DNA of 64,000 bases from Kitasatospora xanthocidica (GTDB lineage Bacteria > Actinomycetota > Actinomycetes > Streptomycetales > Streptomycetaceae), in assembly GCF_014656195.1 (NCBI RefSeq), contig NZ_BNBY01000026.1, positions 1-64,000 on the forward strand, read 5' to 3'. The notes beneath the pieces are model-generated. The model was not told where the DNA came from. It saw nothing but the letters and a program-made list of their open reading frames with translations, and did not search any database. The translations under genes were made by a program, and so were the position numbers. This document shows positions 9,093-15,853 of the stretch, piece after piece; the stretch's first letter is position 1; every line of letters starts with the position of its first letter.

Positions 9093-9302
9093 TCAGTGCC
9101 CCTGGTTCTGCCTGTCCGTCACCGGGTGTACGGGAGCGGCGGTGTCGGCGGCCGCGTGGGCCGCGTGGGTCTCGTGGGCGGCGGCGGACACCGGCGCCTG
9201 CGGTGCGGCGGCGTGCGACGGTGCCGCGAGGCCGAGCGCGGCGGATGCCACGACGGCGCTCATGACGGTCATCTTCGCGACCCCGCCGGTCCATTCCGGC
9301 AT
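9093..9302 (-). CDS. Small secreted His-rich protein
   Basis: This 69-aa protein has a signal peptide (MTVMSAVVASAALGLAAPSHA, cleavage after SHA, about residue 30). The mature tail is about 40 residues, rich in Ala and His (HETHAAHAA, then PVHPVTDRQNQGH). The ATG at 9302 is set by GGGGGAGG 8 bases upstream. I do not recognise a family. The histidines could bind metal, but that is a guess. Confidence 0.65.
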   Translation of the reverse strand: MPEWTGGVAKMTVMSAVVASAALGLAAPSHAAAPQAPVSAAAHETHAAHAAADTAAPVHPVTDRQNQGH

Positions 9303-9361
9303 GTGATACCTCCCCCGTTCATCACCCGCCCCACCGCCGGGAGTTGATGCCGTCAGCAAAG

Positions 9362-9402
9362 CACCGGCCGGAGGCGGGGGACAACCCTCCGGGCCGGCGG
9401 TG
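9362..9402 (-). terminator. Imperfect hairpin after the GyrB-like gene
   Basis: CACCGGCC-GGAGG pairs imperfectly with CCTCC-GGGCCGG-CGGTG just downstream of the stop at 9411 on the minus strand. It is a plausible but weak terminator because the stem has bulges. Confidence 0.35.
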
Positions 9403-9410
9403 TGCCGCCG

Positions 9411-10589
9411 TCAGCGGCGGTTGGCCGCCCGGATCCGGGTGAGGACGGCCGTCGCCTGCGCCGGTTCGGCGCGGAGCCAGGCGGCCAGGTGCTCCCGGAC
9501 GGCCTCGGCGACGCAGGCGCGCACGGGCGTGTTGCCCAGCCGCTCGCGCATGCAGCCCTCGAACTCGGGGCGGTCGAGCTTCACCGAGACGACCGCCGTC
9601 AGGCCCGCGCCGAGTCGGCCGGGGGTGAGGTCGGGGTCGGACGGGGCGAGCAGCCGCTGCTCGCGGGCGTGGGCGGTGAGTGCGGCCGCCAGGCCGTCGC
9701 GGAGGCCGAGTTCGTGGGTGCCGCCGGCGGTCGGCCGGCTGTTGGCGTAGCTCGTGACCCGTTCCCCGGGGGAGTCGCACCAGCGCAGGGCGACCTCGAC
9801 GGTGCCCTCCATGCCGGGGCACTCGCGCTCGAAGGCGATCACGTCCGGGTGGAGCGGGCCGCCCTGCTCGGCGAGGTGGTCCCGCAGCCCGCCCGGGAAG
9901 CGGAAGCGGACGGCCCGGGGCGCCGCGGGGTCGCGGTCGTCGGTCAGGGTGATGTCCAAGTCCCGGTTCAGGAAGGCCAGTTCCCTGAAGTGCTCGGCCA
10001 GCGCGTCGAACGAGAACTCCAGCGTCTCGAAGATCCCGGCATCGGGCCGGAAGGTGATCGTGGTCCCGCTGCCCTCGGCCGGTCCGGTGCGGACGGGCGC
10101 CGCGATGGCCACGCCCTGCTCGTACTCCAGCACCCAGCGGGCGCCGCCACGCCGCACCTCGGCCGTCAGCCGGTCCGACAGCGCGTTGACGACGGCCAGT
10201 CCCACGCCGGAGTAACCACCGGACAGCGAGCGCCGGTTGACCGGCTGGATCCCGCAGCCGAGCACGGTCAACCACTGCTCCAGCGAAGGGCCGTCGCCGG
10301 GGCCGTCGCCGGGTCCACCGGGGCCGGTGTGGCCCGCGCGCCCGACCGGCAGGCCCGCGCCGTCGTCGGCGACGCGGACGCCGCCGTCGGCGGTGAGGGT
10401 GATCTCGACCCGGGCGGCGGTGCCCGCGAGGACCTCCTCCAGCGCCCGCTCTGCGGCCTCGAACACCAGGTGGTGCAGGCCGCGTCGACCGACCGATCCG
10501 ACGTACATCCCGGGCCGTTTCCGAACGGCGTCCAGGCCCTCCAGAGCCACGATCATGCCGGCGTCGTACGCCGTGGATTCCTCGCTCAT
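9411..10589 (-). CDS. GyrB-like GHKL ATPase lacking TOPRIM
   Basis: This 392-aa protein matches the GHKL ATPase and transducer half of DNA gyrase B (LEGLDAVRKRPGMYVGS, later GGYSGVGLAVVNALS and ERLGNTPV) but stops before the TOPRIM and GyrA-contact regions. The catalytic Glu is kept (Glu44 in FEAAER). The Mg-binding Asn, four residues on, is Arg48. The QTK motif that touches the ATP phosphate reads CMR. Asp75 of the adenine pocket is present. It probably cannot act as a topoisomerase and may bind ATP without normal turnover. It stands alone, with ATG at 10589 after GAGGGGGCATC. It could bind GyrB-directed antibiotics or compete with gyrase, but neither is shown. Confidence 0.75.
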   Translation of the reverse strand: MSEESTAYDAGMIVALEGLDAVRKRPGMYVGSVGRRGLHHLVFEAAERALEEVLAGTAARVEITLTADGGVRVADDGAGLPVGRAGHTGPGGPGDGPGDGPSLEQWLTVLGCGIQPVNRRSLSGGYSGVGLAVVNALSDRLTAEVRRGGARWVLEYEQGVAIAAPVRTGPAEGSGTTITFRPDAGIFETLEFSFDALAEHFRELAFLNRDLDITLTDDRDPAAPRAVRFRFPGGLRDHLAEQGGPLHPDVIAFERECPGMEGTVEVALRWCDSPGERVTSYANSRPTAGGTHELGLRDGLAAALTAHAREQRLLAPSDPDLTPGRLGAGLTAVVSVKLDRPEFEGCMRERLGNTPVRACVAEAVREHLAAWLRAEPAQATAVLTRIRAANRR

Positions 10590-10969
10590 GATGCCCCCTC
10601 CGAGGGTGTCCGACAGAGCTCGCCCAGCCTAGGGGATTTCCGAGAAAACACCAGGTCAGAGCCGGTTTGCCGAAGCCGTCGACGGGCCCTCTGAGGCGCG
10701 ATCGGAAGCGCCCGGCCGCCCACCGTGCCGCCCGGCCGCCGCACCGCCGCCAAGGCCCGCCGAGGGCCGCCCACGGCACTGTTCCGGGCGGCCGCGGGGT
10801 CACGGATTCCAGGAATTTCCGCGCCGCCCGGTGCGGGCCGCGGACGGCGGGTGAACCGTCCGGCGCCGCCTACCGGACGCCGGATTCAGGGTGTTCGGTC
10901 AGGCGGCTCGCATGGACTCGGCGGGTCGTCCCGGTGAGTGGGTGAAGGCGCGCTCGGCCGGGGCAGTTC
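10590..10969. other. Gene-free 380 bp
   Basis: The left part holds the promoter region of the GyrB-like gene on the minus strand. A TAGGCT-like -10 element lies about 45 bp upstream of its ATG. I see no gene, tRNA or convincing hairpin in the rest. Short frames crossing it have no ribosome-binding site or family resemblance. Confidence 0.5.
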
Positions 10970-11698
10970 CTACAACTGCTCGAAGTGGAAGGAGCGGACG
11001 AAGCAGTCCCGCGGCTGGTTGATCGCGAACAGGACGCAGTCGAGAACGGACTGCGCGGTCAGCGGGTCGCTTGCGGTCCGGGAAGCGTGATCCCAGGCGG
11101 GGGCGAGCGGGTCGCCGTCCGTGAAGTCCGGGGGGTAGAGCGAGATGACGCGGATGCCCTCGGGGCGCAGCCGGTGGGAGAGGACGTCGGCGAAGCCGGC
11201 CTGGGCGGCTTTGGCGGCGTAGAACGCGGGGTGTGCCTGGGAGCGGTGGTCCCGGGGTTCCGCGGCCGAGGAGACCAGGTTGACCACGTCCGCTCCGGCG
11301 GAAGCGCGCAGCAGTGGCAGGAGGTGCTTGACCGTCAGCAGTGTGCCGGTGGCTCCGGAGGCGACGGTGTCGGTGATCGCGTCGTCGTCCGCGTCCCCGA
11401 GATCGGGACCCGCCAGGTAACGGGCACCGTTGTTGACCAGCACGTCCACCCGGTCGGTGCGGGAGGCCACTCCGGCGCCGAAGGCCCGGACGGAAGCCGG
11501 ATCGGCCAGATCGCAGGCGAACGCGTCAGCCGGCGCGCCGCTGTCGGCCGCCACCTCGTCGGCCACCTTCCGAGCCGTCGCCAGAGAACGCGCGGACACG
11601 AACACACGCGCACCCAGCCGACCCGCCTGAAGCGCCAACGCCCGCCCGAAACCGCGCCCGGCCCCGGTCACCACCATCGTGCGCCCGGTGAGATCCAC
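10970..11698 (-). CDS. Short-chain dehydrogenase/reductase
   Basis: This 242-aa classical SDR has the cofactor motif TGAGRGFG (residues 11-18), the structural NNGAR motif, and a catalytic Ser-Tyr-Lys set (VNLVSSAAEP, then YAAKAAQ). The residues point to NAD(P)H-dependent oxidation or reduction of a carbonyl or alcohol. The GTG start at 11698 follows GGGGGAGG by 6 bases. It is transcribed away from the tRNA-array leader at 11905, with about 200 bp shared between the two start regions. The substrate is unknown. Confidence 0.88.
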   Translation of the reverse strand: MDLTGRTMVVTGAGRGFGRALALQAGRLGARVFVSARSLATARKVADEVAADSGAPADAFACDLADPASVRAFGAGVASRTDRVDVLVNNGARYLAGPDLGDADDDAITDTVASGATGTLLTVKHLLPLLRASAGADVVNLVSSAAEPRDHRSQAHPAFYAAKAAQAGFADVLSHRLRPEGIRVISLYPPDFTDGDPLAPAWDHASRTASDPLTAQSVLDCVLFAINQPRDCFVRSFHFEQL

Positions 11699-11827
11699 GG
11701 GAACACCTCCCCCTGTTCAGCGTGATGATCGGCGTCATCCTACGGCGTGGGCCGTAGGCCGGAGATCGGGACGATGCGCCGCGGGTTGGAGGACGAGGCG
11801 CTCGAACCGCCCGGCCGCTAAAACCGG

Positions 11828-11857
11828 TTGTCCCCGCCGTCGTTGCTCCGGCACAGT
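11828..11857 (+). promoter_or_regulatory. Possible promoter of leader/tRNA array
   Basis: TTGTCC and CACAGT are separated by 18 bases and lie about 50 bp upstream of the leader ORF. They resemble a weak sigma-70-type (HrdB) promoter. The match is poor at -10, so this is only a candidate. Confidence 0.3.
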
Positions 11858-11904
11858 GGGCACATCGCGCCGCACAGGCCCTGGAGAAGGAAGGAGCAAC
11901 GACC

Positions 11905-11979
11905 GTGAACAGCAGCGTCACCCGCGTTCAGTCGTATCAGTGCTCCTCGCGTTCCCAGAGTAGCGGGACGTCCTCGTAG
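11905..11979 (+). CDS. Ser/Gln/Tyr-rich leader peptide (24 aa)
   Basis: This GTG-started ORF of 24 codons has a strong ribosome-binding site (AAGGAAGGAG, 6 bases upstream) and ends in TAG. Ten codons are Ser, three Gln (all CAG) and one Tyr. Codons 9-12 are CAG TCG TAT CAG and codons 18-20 are CAG AGT AGC. The four tRNA genes that follow read exactly CAG, AGC/AGU, UCA/UCG and UAU/UAC. By that count 11 of 24 codons are served by the array itself. A terminator hairpin lies between this ORF and the first tRNA. The layout is that of an amino-acid-operon attenuator, where stalling on scarce charged tRNAs would prevent termination. Several codons (TAT, AGT, CGT, GTT) are rare in such genomes. That it is translated is inferred. 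Confidence 0.6.
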   Translation: MNSSVTRVQSYQCSSRSQSSGTSS

Positions 11980-12001
11980 CGCGCTGACCGGCGTTCCTGC
12001 C

Positions 12002-12043
12002 GGGCCGCCCCGGGGAGCGTTCCCCGCGCGGGCGGCCCTTTTT
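12002..12043 (+). terminator. Intrinsic terminator / candidate attenuator
   Basis: A 9-bp stem (GGGCCGCCC with GGGCGGCCC) carries an inner 6-bp stem (CGGGGA with TCCCCG) and is followed directly by TTTTT. It is a textbook intrinsic terminator, unusual in this window for its U-run. It lies 22 bases after the leader stop codon and 18 bases before tRNA-Gln, so it would cut off the array unless prevented. GGGGAGCG in its ascending arm can also pair with CGCGTTCCC inside the leader ORF (from about 11948), giving a possible antiterminator. That pairing is inferred by eye. Confidence 0.75.
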
Positions 12044-12061
12044 CGTGTGTGCCGCCCCCCG

Positions 12062-12133
12062 TGCCGGATGGTGCAACAGGCAGCACACCTGACTCTGGAT
12101 CAGGCGATCGGGGTTCGAATCCTCGTCCGGCAG
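12062..12133 (+). tRNA. tRNA-Gln (CUG)
   Basis: This is a 72-nt cloverleaf. The acceptor stem TGCCGGA pairs with TCCGGCA, the D-stem is GTGC/GCAC, the anticodon stem is CCTGA/TCAGG around CTCTGGA (anticodon CTG at 12095-12097), and the T-arm has GGTTCGAATCC. It has U8 and a G discriminator. No CCA is encoded. It is the first gene after the attenuator-like terminator. Confidence 0.9.
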
Positions 12134-12143
12134 CGCAGCACAT

Positions 12144-12228
12144 GGAGAGTTGGCCGAGTGGTAAGGCAGCGGCTTGCTAAGCCGTCGTCGGGTGAAAGCC
12201 CGCGCGCGTTCGATCCGCGCACTCTCCG
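12144..12228 (+). tRNA. tRNA-Ser (GCU)
   Basis: This is an 85-nt class II tRNA with acceptor GGAGAGT/ACTCTCC, anticodon stem GCGGC/GCCGT, loop TTGCTAA with GCT at 12176-12178, a long variable arm (CGGGTGAAAGCCCG) and a T-arm with TTCGATC. It reads AGC and AGU. The discriminator is G. Ten bases separate it from tRNA-Gln, so both probably come from one transcript. Confidence 0.9.
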
Positions 12229-12249
12229 CGCAGTACTGAGCAGTTCGTT

Positions 12250-12341
12250 GGAGGAGCCAGCCGACAGGCGGCGCCGGCCTCGGTCTTGAAAACCGTTGGG
12301 GTGCGCGAGCATCCGTGTGGGTTCGACCCCCACCTCCTCCG
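12250..12341 (+). tRNA. tRNA-Ser (UGA), unusual core
   Basis: This is a 92-nt class II tRNA with acceptor GGAGGAG/CTCCTCC, anticodon loop CTTGAAA in a CGGT/ACCG stem (TGA at 12287-12289), variable arm GGGTGC-GCGA-GCATCC and T-arm GTGGG-TTCGACC-CCCAC. It reads UCA and UCG. The D-arm is enlarged and position 8 is C rather than the near-universal U. It is not tRNA-Sec, because the anticodon is UGA and not UCA. The odd core suggests an accessory rather than a housekeeping tRNA. Confidence 0.8.
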
Positions 12342-12345
12342 CCAA

Positions 12346-12428
12346 GGGCGAGCCGGGCACAGGAGAGCCCAAGGGTCTGTAACACCCCCGCTTCGGCTGT
12401 GGCGGTTCGAATCCGCCCTCGCCCACCA
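12346..12428 (+). tRNA. tRNA-Tyr (GUA) with encoded CCA
   Basis: This tRNA has acceptor GGGCGAG/CTCGCCC, D-stem GGGC/GCCC with GG in the loop, anticodon loop CTGTAAC (GTA at 12379-12381) on an AGGGT/ACCCC stem with an A-C mismatch at its base, a 12-nt class II variable region and a T-arm GGCGG-TTCGAAT-CCGCC. The discriminator A is followed by an encoded CCA, unlike the other three. Position 8 is C. Only four bases separate it from tRNA-Ser(UGA), so processing must be tight. Confidence 0.8.
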
Positions 12429-12812
12429 AATGCCCCCGTACCCGTACCCGTACCCGTACTCGCGGCCGCCGCACGCCGCCGCCGCACGCCGCCGGCGCCT
12501 CGCGCCCGCGCGTACGCCGCAGCGTTGCGCCGGTGGGCTCTCGTGCGTCCAGGAGGCCCTGCGCCCGCGGACCGGACGCCCTGGCACGGGGCCGTCGCGA
12601 CGTCCCCCCCACGTCCGTCGCCGGGGTGGCGCGGCCCGCTCGGTGGCGGCCCCGGCGGGTAGGGGAGGAGCCGAGTTGAACGTGTTCAAAGTCGTGCGCC
12701 ATGATGATGCCGAGCAGGCACCTCCCGGCCGTGAACAGCGGTGCGGGGCGGTCCCGGGCTGCCCCGACGCGGTCGCGTGACCCCGGTGAGGCAGCAGGAG
12801 GAAGGGGGAGAC
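12429..12812. other. Gene-free 384 bp after tRNA array
   Basis: The region starts with four tandem copies of CCCGTA (12435-12458) and GCCGCACGCCGCC repeats. No coding frame here has a ribosome-binding site or family resemblance. No clear terminator for the array was found. The last 140 bp hold the promoter region of the DoxX-like operon, with a palindrome at 12676. Confidence 0.5.
12676..12689. promoter_or_regulatory. Palindromic operator-like site
   Basis: TTGAACGTGTTCAA is a perfect inverted repeat (TTGAAC, 2-base spacer, GTTCAA) 124 bp upstream of the DoxX-like ATG. It has the form of a TetR-type operator. The spacing does not fit the actinobacterial SOS box, which needs four bases between GAAC and GTTC. 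No regulator gene is adjacent. Confidence 0.5.
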
Positions 12813-13214
12813 ATGACGCCGTGGCAGAACAGGGCGGCCGCCGCAGCGGTGGCGCTGATGTGGGGCTACGAAGGGCTCTGGTGCAAGATCTGGCCGGGCC
12901 GGGCGGACCAGCGGGCCATCGTGGAGTCGGTGCCGCTGCTGCCCGGGTGGGCGGTGACACCACTGCTGCTCGCCATCGGGGCGGCCGAGGTGGCCCTCGG
13001 CCTCTGGGTGCTGACCGGCCGCCGCGCCCGCCTCGCCGCGGTCGTGCAGACCGTCCTGGTGGCCGGGTTCAACACCGGCGGCCTGCTGTTCGGCGCCGAC
13101 GAGATCCCCGAACCCGGACGGCTGGTCGTCCAGGACCTCGCCTTCCTGGCGCTGATCTGGACCGTCGCCGCCAGCCGGCACACCCCCGCCACCCGTACGG
13201 TGAGGACCGCGTGA
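12813..13214 (+). CDS. DoxX-like four-helix membrane protein
   Basis: This 133-aa protein consists almost only of hydrophobic helices and resembles the DoxX/DoxX_3 group (LMWGYEGLWCKIWPG near the start, LLLAIGAAEVALGLWVLTGR in the middle). DoxX-like proteins are small inner-membrane proteins, some tied to thiol redox balance; the role of this one is unknown. The ATG at 12813 follows AGGAGGAAGGGGGAG, a very strong site. Its last 4 bases overlap the next gene (GTGA), so it is the first gene of an operon reaching 15785. Confidence 0.75.
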   Translation: MTPWQNRAAAAAVALMWGYEGLWCKIWPGRADQRAIVESVPLLPGWAVTPLLLAIGAAEVALGLWVLTGRRARLAAVVQTVLVAGFNTGGLLFGADEIPEPGRLVVQDLAFLALIWTVAASRHTPATRTVRTA

Positions 13215-14128
13215 GCACCACGACCCCCTGGGCCGACCACCGGCTGCTGAGCCTGCGCCCCCGACGCCCCGCCGTGCTGTTCGGCCGGATGTACGAGGAC
13301 CCCGGTGTCGAGCTCGCCGCCTTCCCGCCGCCCGGCGCCCGCGTCCTGTGCGTCGCCTCCGCCGGGGACACCGCCGCCGCGCTGGCCGCCGCCGGCCACC
13401 AGGTCACCGCGGTCGACCTCAACCCGGCCCAACTCGCCTACGCCCACGCCCGCCTGGCCGCCGGTGCGCCCGCCGCGACCGGTACGGCGGAACGGCTGCT
13501 CGCCCTCGGCCGGTCCGCCGCCGCGACCGTCCTGCCGGCCTGGCGCCCGGCGGCGCTGGAACGGTTCCTGCGCCTCGACGACCCGGCGGCGCAGGCCCGC
13601 CACTGGCACCGCCACCTCGACGGCCCGGGCCTGCGGCTGCTGCTCGGCGCCGCCCTCCGTCCGGCCGGCACGCTCGCGGGCGGCCTGCGCCCGGCGTTCC
13701 GGGCCGTGCTGCCGCACCGCTTCGACACCGTGCTGCGGGCCCGGCTGGCCCGCGGCTTCGCCCGCCACCCCAACGCCGACAACCCCTGGGCCTGGCGGCT
13801 CCTGCTCGGGCGCGAACTGCCCGGCGGCGACGTACCGCCCGGCAGAACGGCCCCGCCCGGGCCACCCGTCCGGCTGCTCCACGGCGACGTCCTCGAACAC
13901 CTCGAACGCTCCCCGGCCGCGGCCTACGACGCGGTGACGCTCTCCAACGTCCTGGACGGCCCCGACCCGGCCTTCGCCCGCCGGCTGCTCGCCGCCGTGC
14001 GCCACGCCGTCCGGCCCGGAGGGGTCGCGGTGCTGCGCAGCGTCCGCGAACCGGGGCCCGCCGGCCCGGGAGCCGCCGCCGAGGACCGCTGCCCGCTGTG
14101 GGGCGTCATCCGGCTTGTCCACCTCTGA
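13211..14128 (+). CDS. BtaA-like aminocarboxypropyltransferase (DUF3419)
   Basis: This 305-aa protein looks like the DUF3419/BtaA family. It has a SAM-fold segment (VLCVASAGDTAAALAAAG, then VTAVDLNPAQLAYA), the central HRFDTVL and NPWAWRLLLG regions, and a late YDAVTLSNVLDG motif. BtaA moves the 3-amino-3-carboxypropyl group of S-adenosylmethionine onto diacylglycerol in betaine-lipid synthesis. Whether this homologue uses a lipid is not known. It overlaps the DoxX-like gene by 4 bases. A methyltransferase lies two genes on, reminiscent of the BtaA/BtaB pair. Confidence 0.7.
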   Translation: MSTTTPWADHRLLSLRPRRPAVLFGRMYEDPGVELAAFPPPGARVLCVASAGDTAAALAAAGHQVTAVDLNPAQLAYAHARLAAGAPAATGTAERLLALGRSAAATVLPAWRPAALERFLRLDDPAAQARHWHRHLDGPGLRLLLGAALRPAGTLAGGLRPAFRAVLPHRFDTVLRARLARGFARHPNADNPWAWRLLLGRELPGGDVPPGRTAPPGPPVRLLHGDVLEHLERSPAAAYDAVTLSNVLDGPDPAFARRLLAAVRHAVRPGGVAVLRSVREPGPAGPGAAAEDRCPLWGVIRLVHL

Positions 14129-14244
14129 GCCCGCGCCCCGCGAACCCGCGCCCAGCGCCCCGCGCCCCTGAACCGCGCCCCGCGAACCCACGCCGCGAAC
14201 GCCCACCCCCACCCCAACCCCCGCGCAGACCAACGGAGTCGACC

Positions 14245-15024
14245 GTGCGACACCTCCTCCAGCGCCACCCCGTCCCGATCCGCACCCACTTCGCGCACTC
14301 CCTCGTCCTCACCTACGCGCTGCCGCCCCGGCTGCTCGCCCCGCTGGTACCGCCCGGGCTCGCCCTGGACACCTACACCGACCCGACCGGAACCGAGCAC
14401 GGCTTCGTCGCGGCCGCCGTGGTCGACACCCGGGCGCTGCGCCCGGCCGCGCTGCCGGCCCGGTTCGGCCGCGACTTCATCCTCACCGGCTACCGGGTCT
14501 TCACCCGGTTCCCTACCCCCGCTGGGCGGACCATGCGCGGGCTGCGGATCCTGCGCTCGGACACCGACAGCCGGCTGATGACCGCCGGCGGCAACCTCCT
14601 GACCCGCTACCACTACCGCCACGCCCGGATCGGCACCCGGACGGTCGGCGACACCCTGGAGTTCAAGGTCCTCAGCGGCGACGGCCGCGCCGACCTGCAT
14701 GTGCGCGCCGACCTGGGGAGCGCCCCGGCCGCCCTGCCGCCGGGCAGCCCCTTCGCGGACGCCCGGGCGGCCCGGCGGTTCGCCGGCCCGCTGCCCTACA
14801 CCTTCGAGTACGAGCCGCAGACCCGCTCGGTCGTCGTGGTCAAGGCCACCCGAACCGACTGGCAGCCCGTCCCGGTGGCGGTCGAGGTCCCCCGGCTGAC
14901 CTTCTTCGACCACGGCCCGCTGGCCGGCAGCCGGCCCGTGCTCGCCAACGCCTTCCACGTCGCCGACGTCGACTACGGCTGGCAGCGCGGCAGCCGCCGC
15001 ACCCTGGACGGGGCCGCCCGGTGA
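14245..15024 (+). CDS. DUF2071 (YqjF-like) protein
   Basis: This 259-aa protein resembles the DUF2071/YqjF family, which shares the acetoacetate-decarboxylase-like fold. The N-terminus (FAHSLVLTYALPPRLLAPLVPPG) and the C-terminal FHVADVDYGWQRG fit that family. No enzymatic activity is established for it. The GTG start at 14245 follows AACGGAGTC. It overlaps the next gene by 4 bases. The gap before it (14129-14244) is Pro/Ala-codon-rich low complexity with no gene. Confidence 0.7.
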   Translation: MRHLLQRHPVPIRTHFAHSLVLTYALPPRLLAPLVPPGLALDTYTDPTGTEHGFVAAAVVDTRALRPAALPARFGRDFILTGYRVFTRFPTPAGRTMRGLRILRSDTDSRLMTAGGNLLTRYHYRHARIGTRTVGDTLEFKVLSGDGRADLHVRADLGSAPAALPPGSPFADARAARRFAGPLPYTFEYEPQTRSVVVVKATRTDWQPVPVAVEVPRLTFFDHGPLAGSRPVLANAFHVADVDYGWQRGSRRTLDGAAR

Positions 15025-15785
15025 GCACCGTCCCACCGCCCCGGCGCGCCTCCGGCGTCCGCGAGGTGGTCCGTTACAACTGGCCCCTGTACGCGGCCGG
15101 CGTCCTCACCGCGGCCGGCGGCTGGGCGGCGGCCCGCCACCTGCCCCGGCCGGCCGCCGTGCTCGCCCGGGCCGGGGCCGCCACCGCGGCCGCCCACCTC
15201 GCCGTCAGCACCCTCGCCACCTGGTGCGTCTACGACCGCTCCGCGCTCTACACCTACGACTGGCTGCCCGCGCTGCTGCCCGACGGCCCCGGCACGCACC
15301 TGGTGATCTCCGCCGGGCTGGACGAGGCCAGCCCCCGGATCTCCGCCCGCCACCCGGCGGCCCGCCAGCACATCGCCGACCTGTACGACCCGGCGCTCAC
15401 CACGGAGGGCTCGATCCGGCGGGCCCGGCGCCGCGTCCCGCCCGCCCCCGGCACCGTGCCGGCCCGTCCGGGCGCGCTGCCCGCCCGGACGTCCTCGCTG
15501 GACACCGTGTTCGCCGTCTTCGCCGCCCACGAGCTGCGCCGCCCCGAGGACCGCCGCGCGCTGTTCACCGAGGTGGCCCGCACGCTGCGCCCGGGCGGCA
15601 CCCTGCTGCTGGTCGAGCACCTGCGTGACGCCGCCAACATCGCCGCCTACGGCCCCGGGGCCTGGCACTTCCTGCCCCGGTCGGTGTGGCTGCGCCACGC
15701 GGCCGAGGCCGGACTGCGCCCGGCCGCCGAACACCGGATCGCCGGACTGGTCACCGCCGTCGCCTTCCGCGGCGCCGGGGGATGA
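15021..15785 (+). CDS. Membrane-tethered class I methyltransferase
   Basis: This 254-aa protein has one or two N-terminal hydrophobic segments (about 20-60), then a compact SAM-methyltransferase-like domain. SSLDTVFAVFAAHELRR corresponds to the motif IV region, and TLRPGGTLLLVEHLRD to the post-motif strand. The glycine-rich motif I is hard to find, so cofactor binding may be unusual. Tethering would place it at a membrane substrate such as a lipid. It overlaps the DUF2071 gene by GTGA and ends the operon at a perfect palindrome. With the BtaA-like gene it suggests a head group built and then methylated on a lipid (inference). Confidence 0.65.
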   Translation: MSTVPPPRRASGVREVVRYNWPLYAAGVLTAAGGWAAARHLPRPAAVLARAGAATAAAHLAVSTLATWCVYDRSALYTYDWLPALLPDGPGTHLVISAGLDEASPRISARHPAARQHIADLYDPALTTEGSIRRARRRVPPAPGTVPARPGALPARTSSLDTVFAVFAAHELRRPEDRRALFTEVARTLRPGGTLLLVEHLRDAANIAAYGPGAWHFLPRSVWLRHAAEAGLRPAAEHRIAGLVTAVAFRGAGG

Positions 15786-15817
15786 GCGGGGCCCGCGCCT
15801 GCCGGACGTCATGCCCG

Positions 15818-15839
15818 GCTCCCGCCGGCCGGCGGGAGC
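15818..15839. terminator. Palindromic terminator
   Basis: GCTCCCGCCGG is directly followed by its reverse complement, an 11-bp inverted repeat with no spacer. It lies between the methyltransferase (ends 15785) and the convergent gene ending at 15854. Confidence 0.6.
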
Positions 15840-15853
15840 ACGGTGGCGGGCAC

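Noticed and set aside
12250..12341. Possible selenocysteine tRNA because of its length and large D-arm
   Set aside because: The anticodon is UGA (reads UCA/UCG), not UCA, and the acceptor/T-arm lengths are those of an ordinary class II Ser tRNA.
12676..12689. SOS (LexA) box
   Set aside because: GAAC and GTTC are separated by two bases instead of four.
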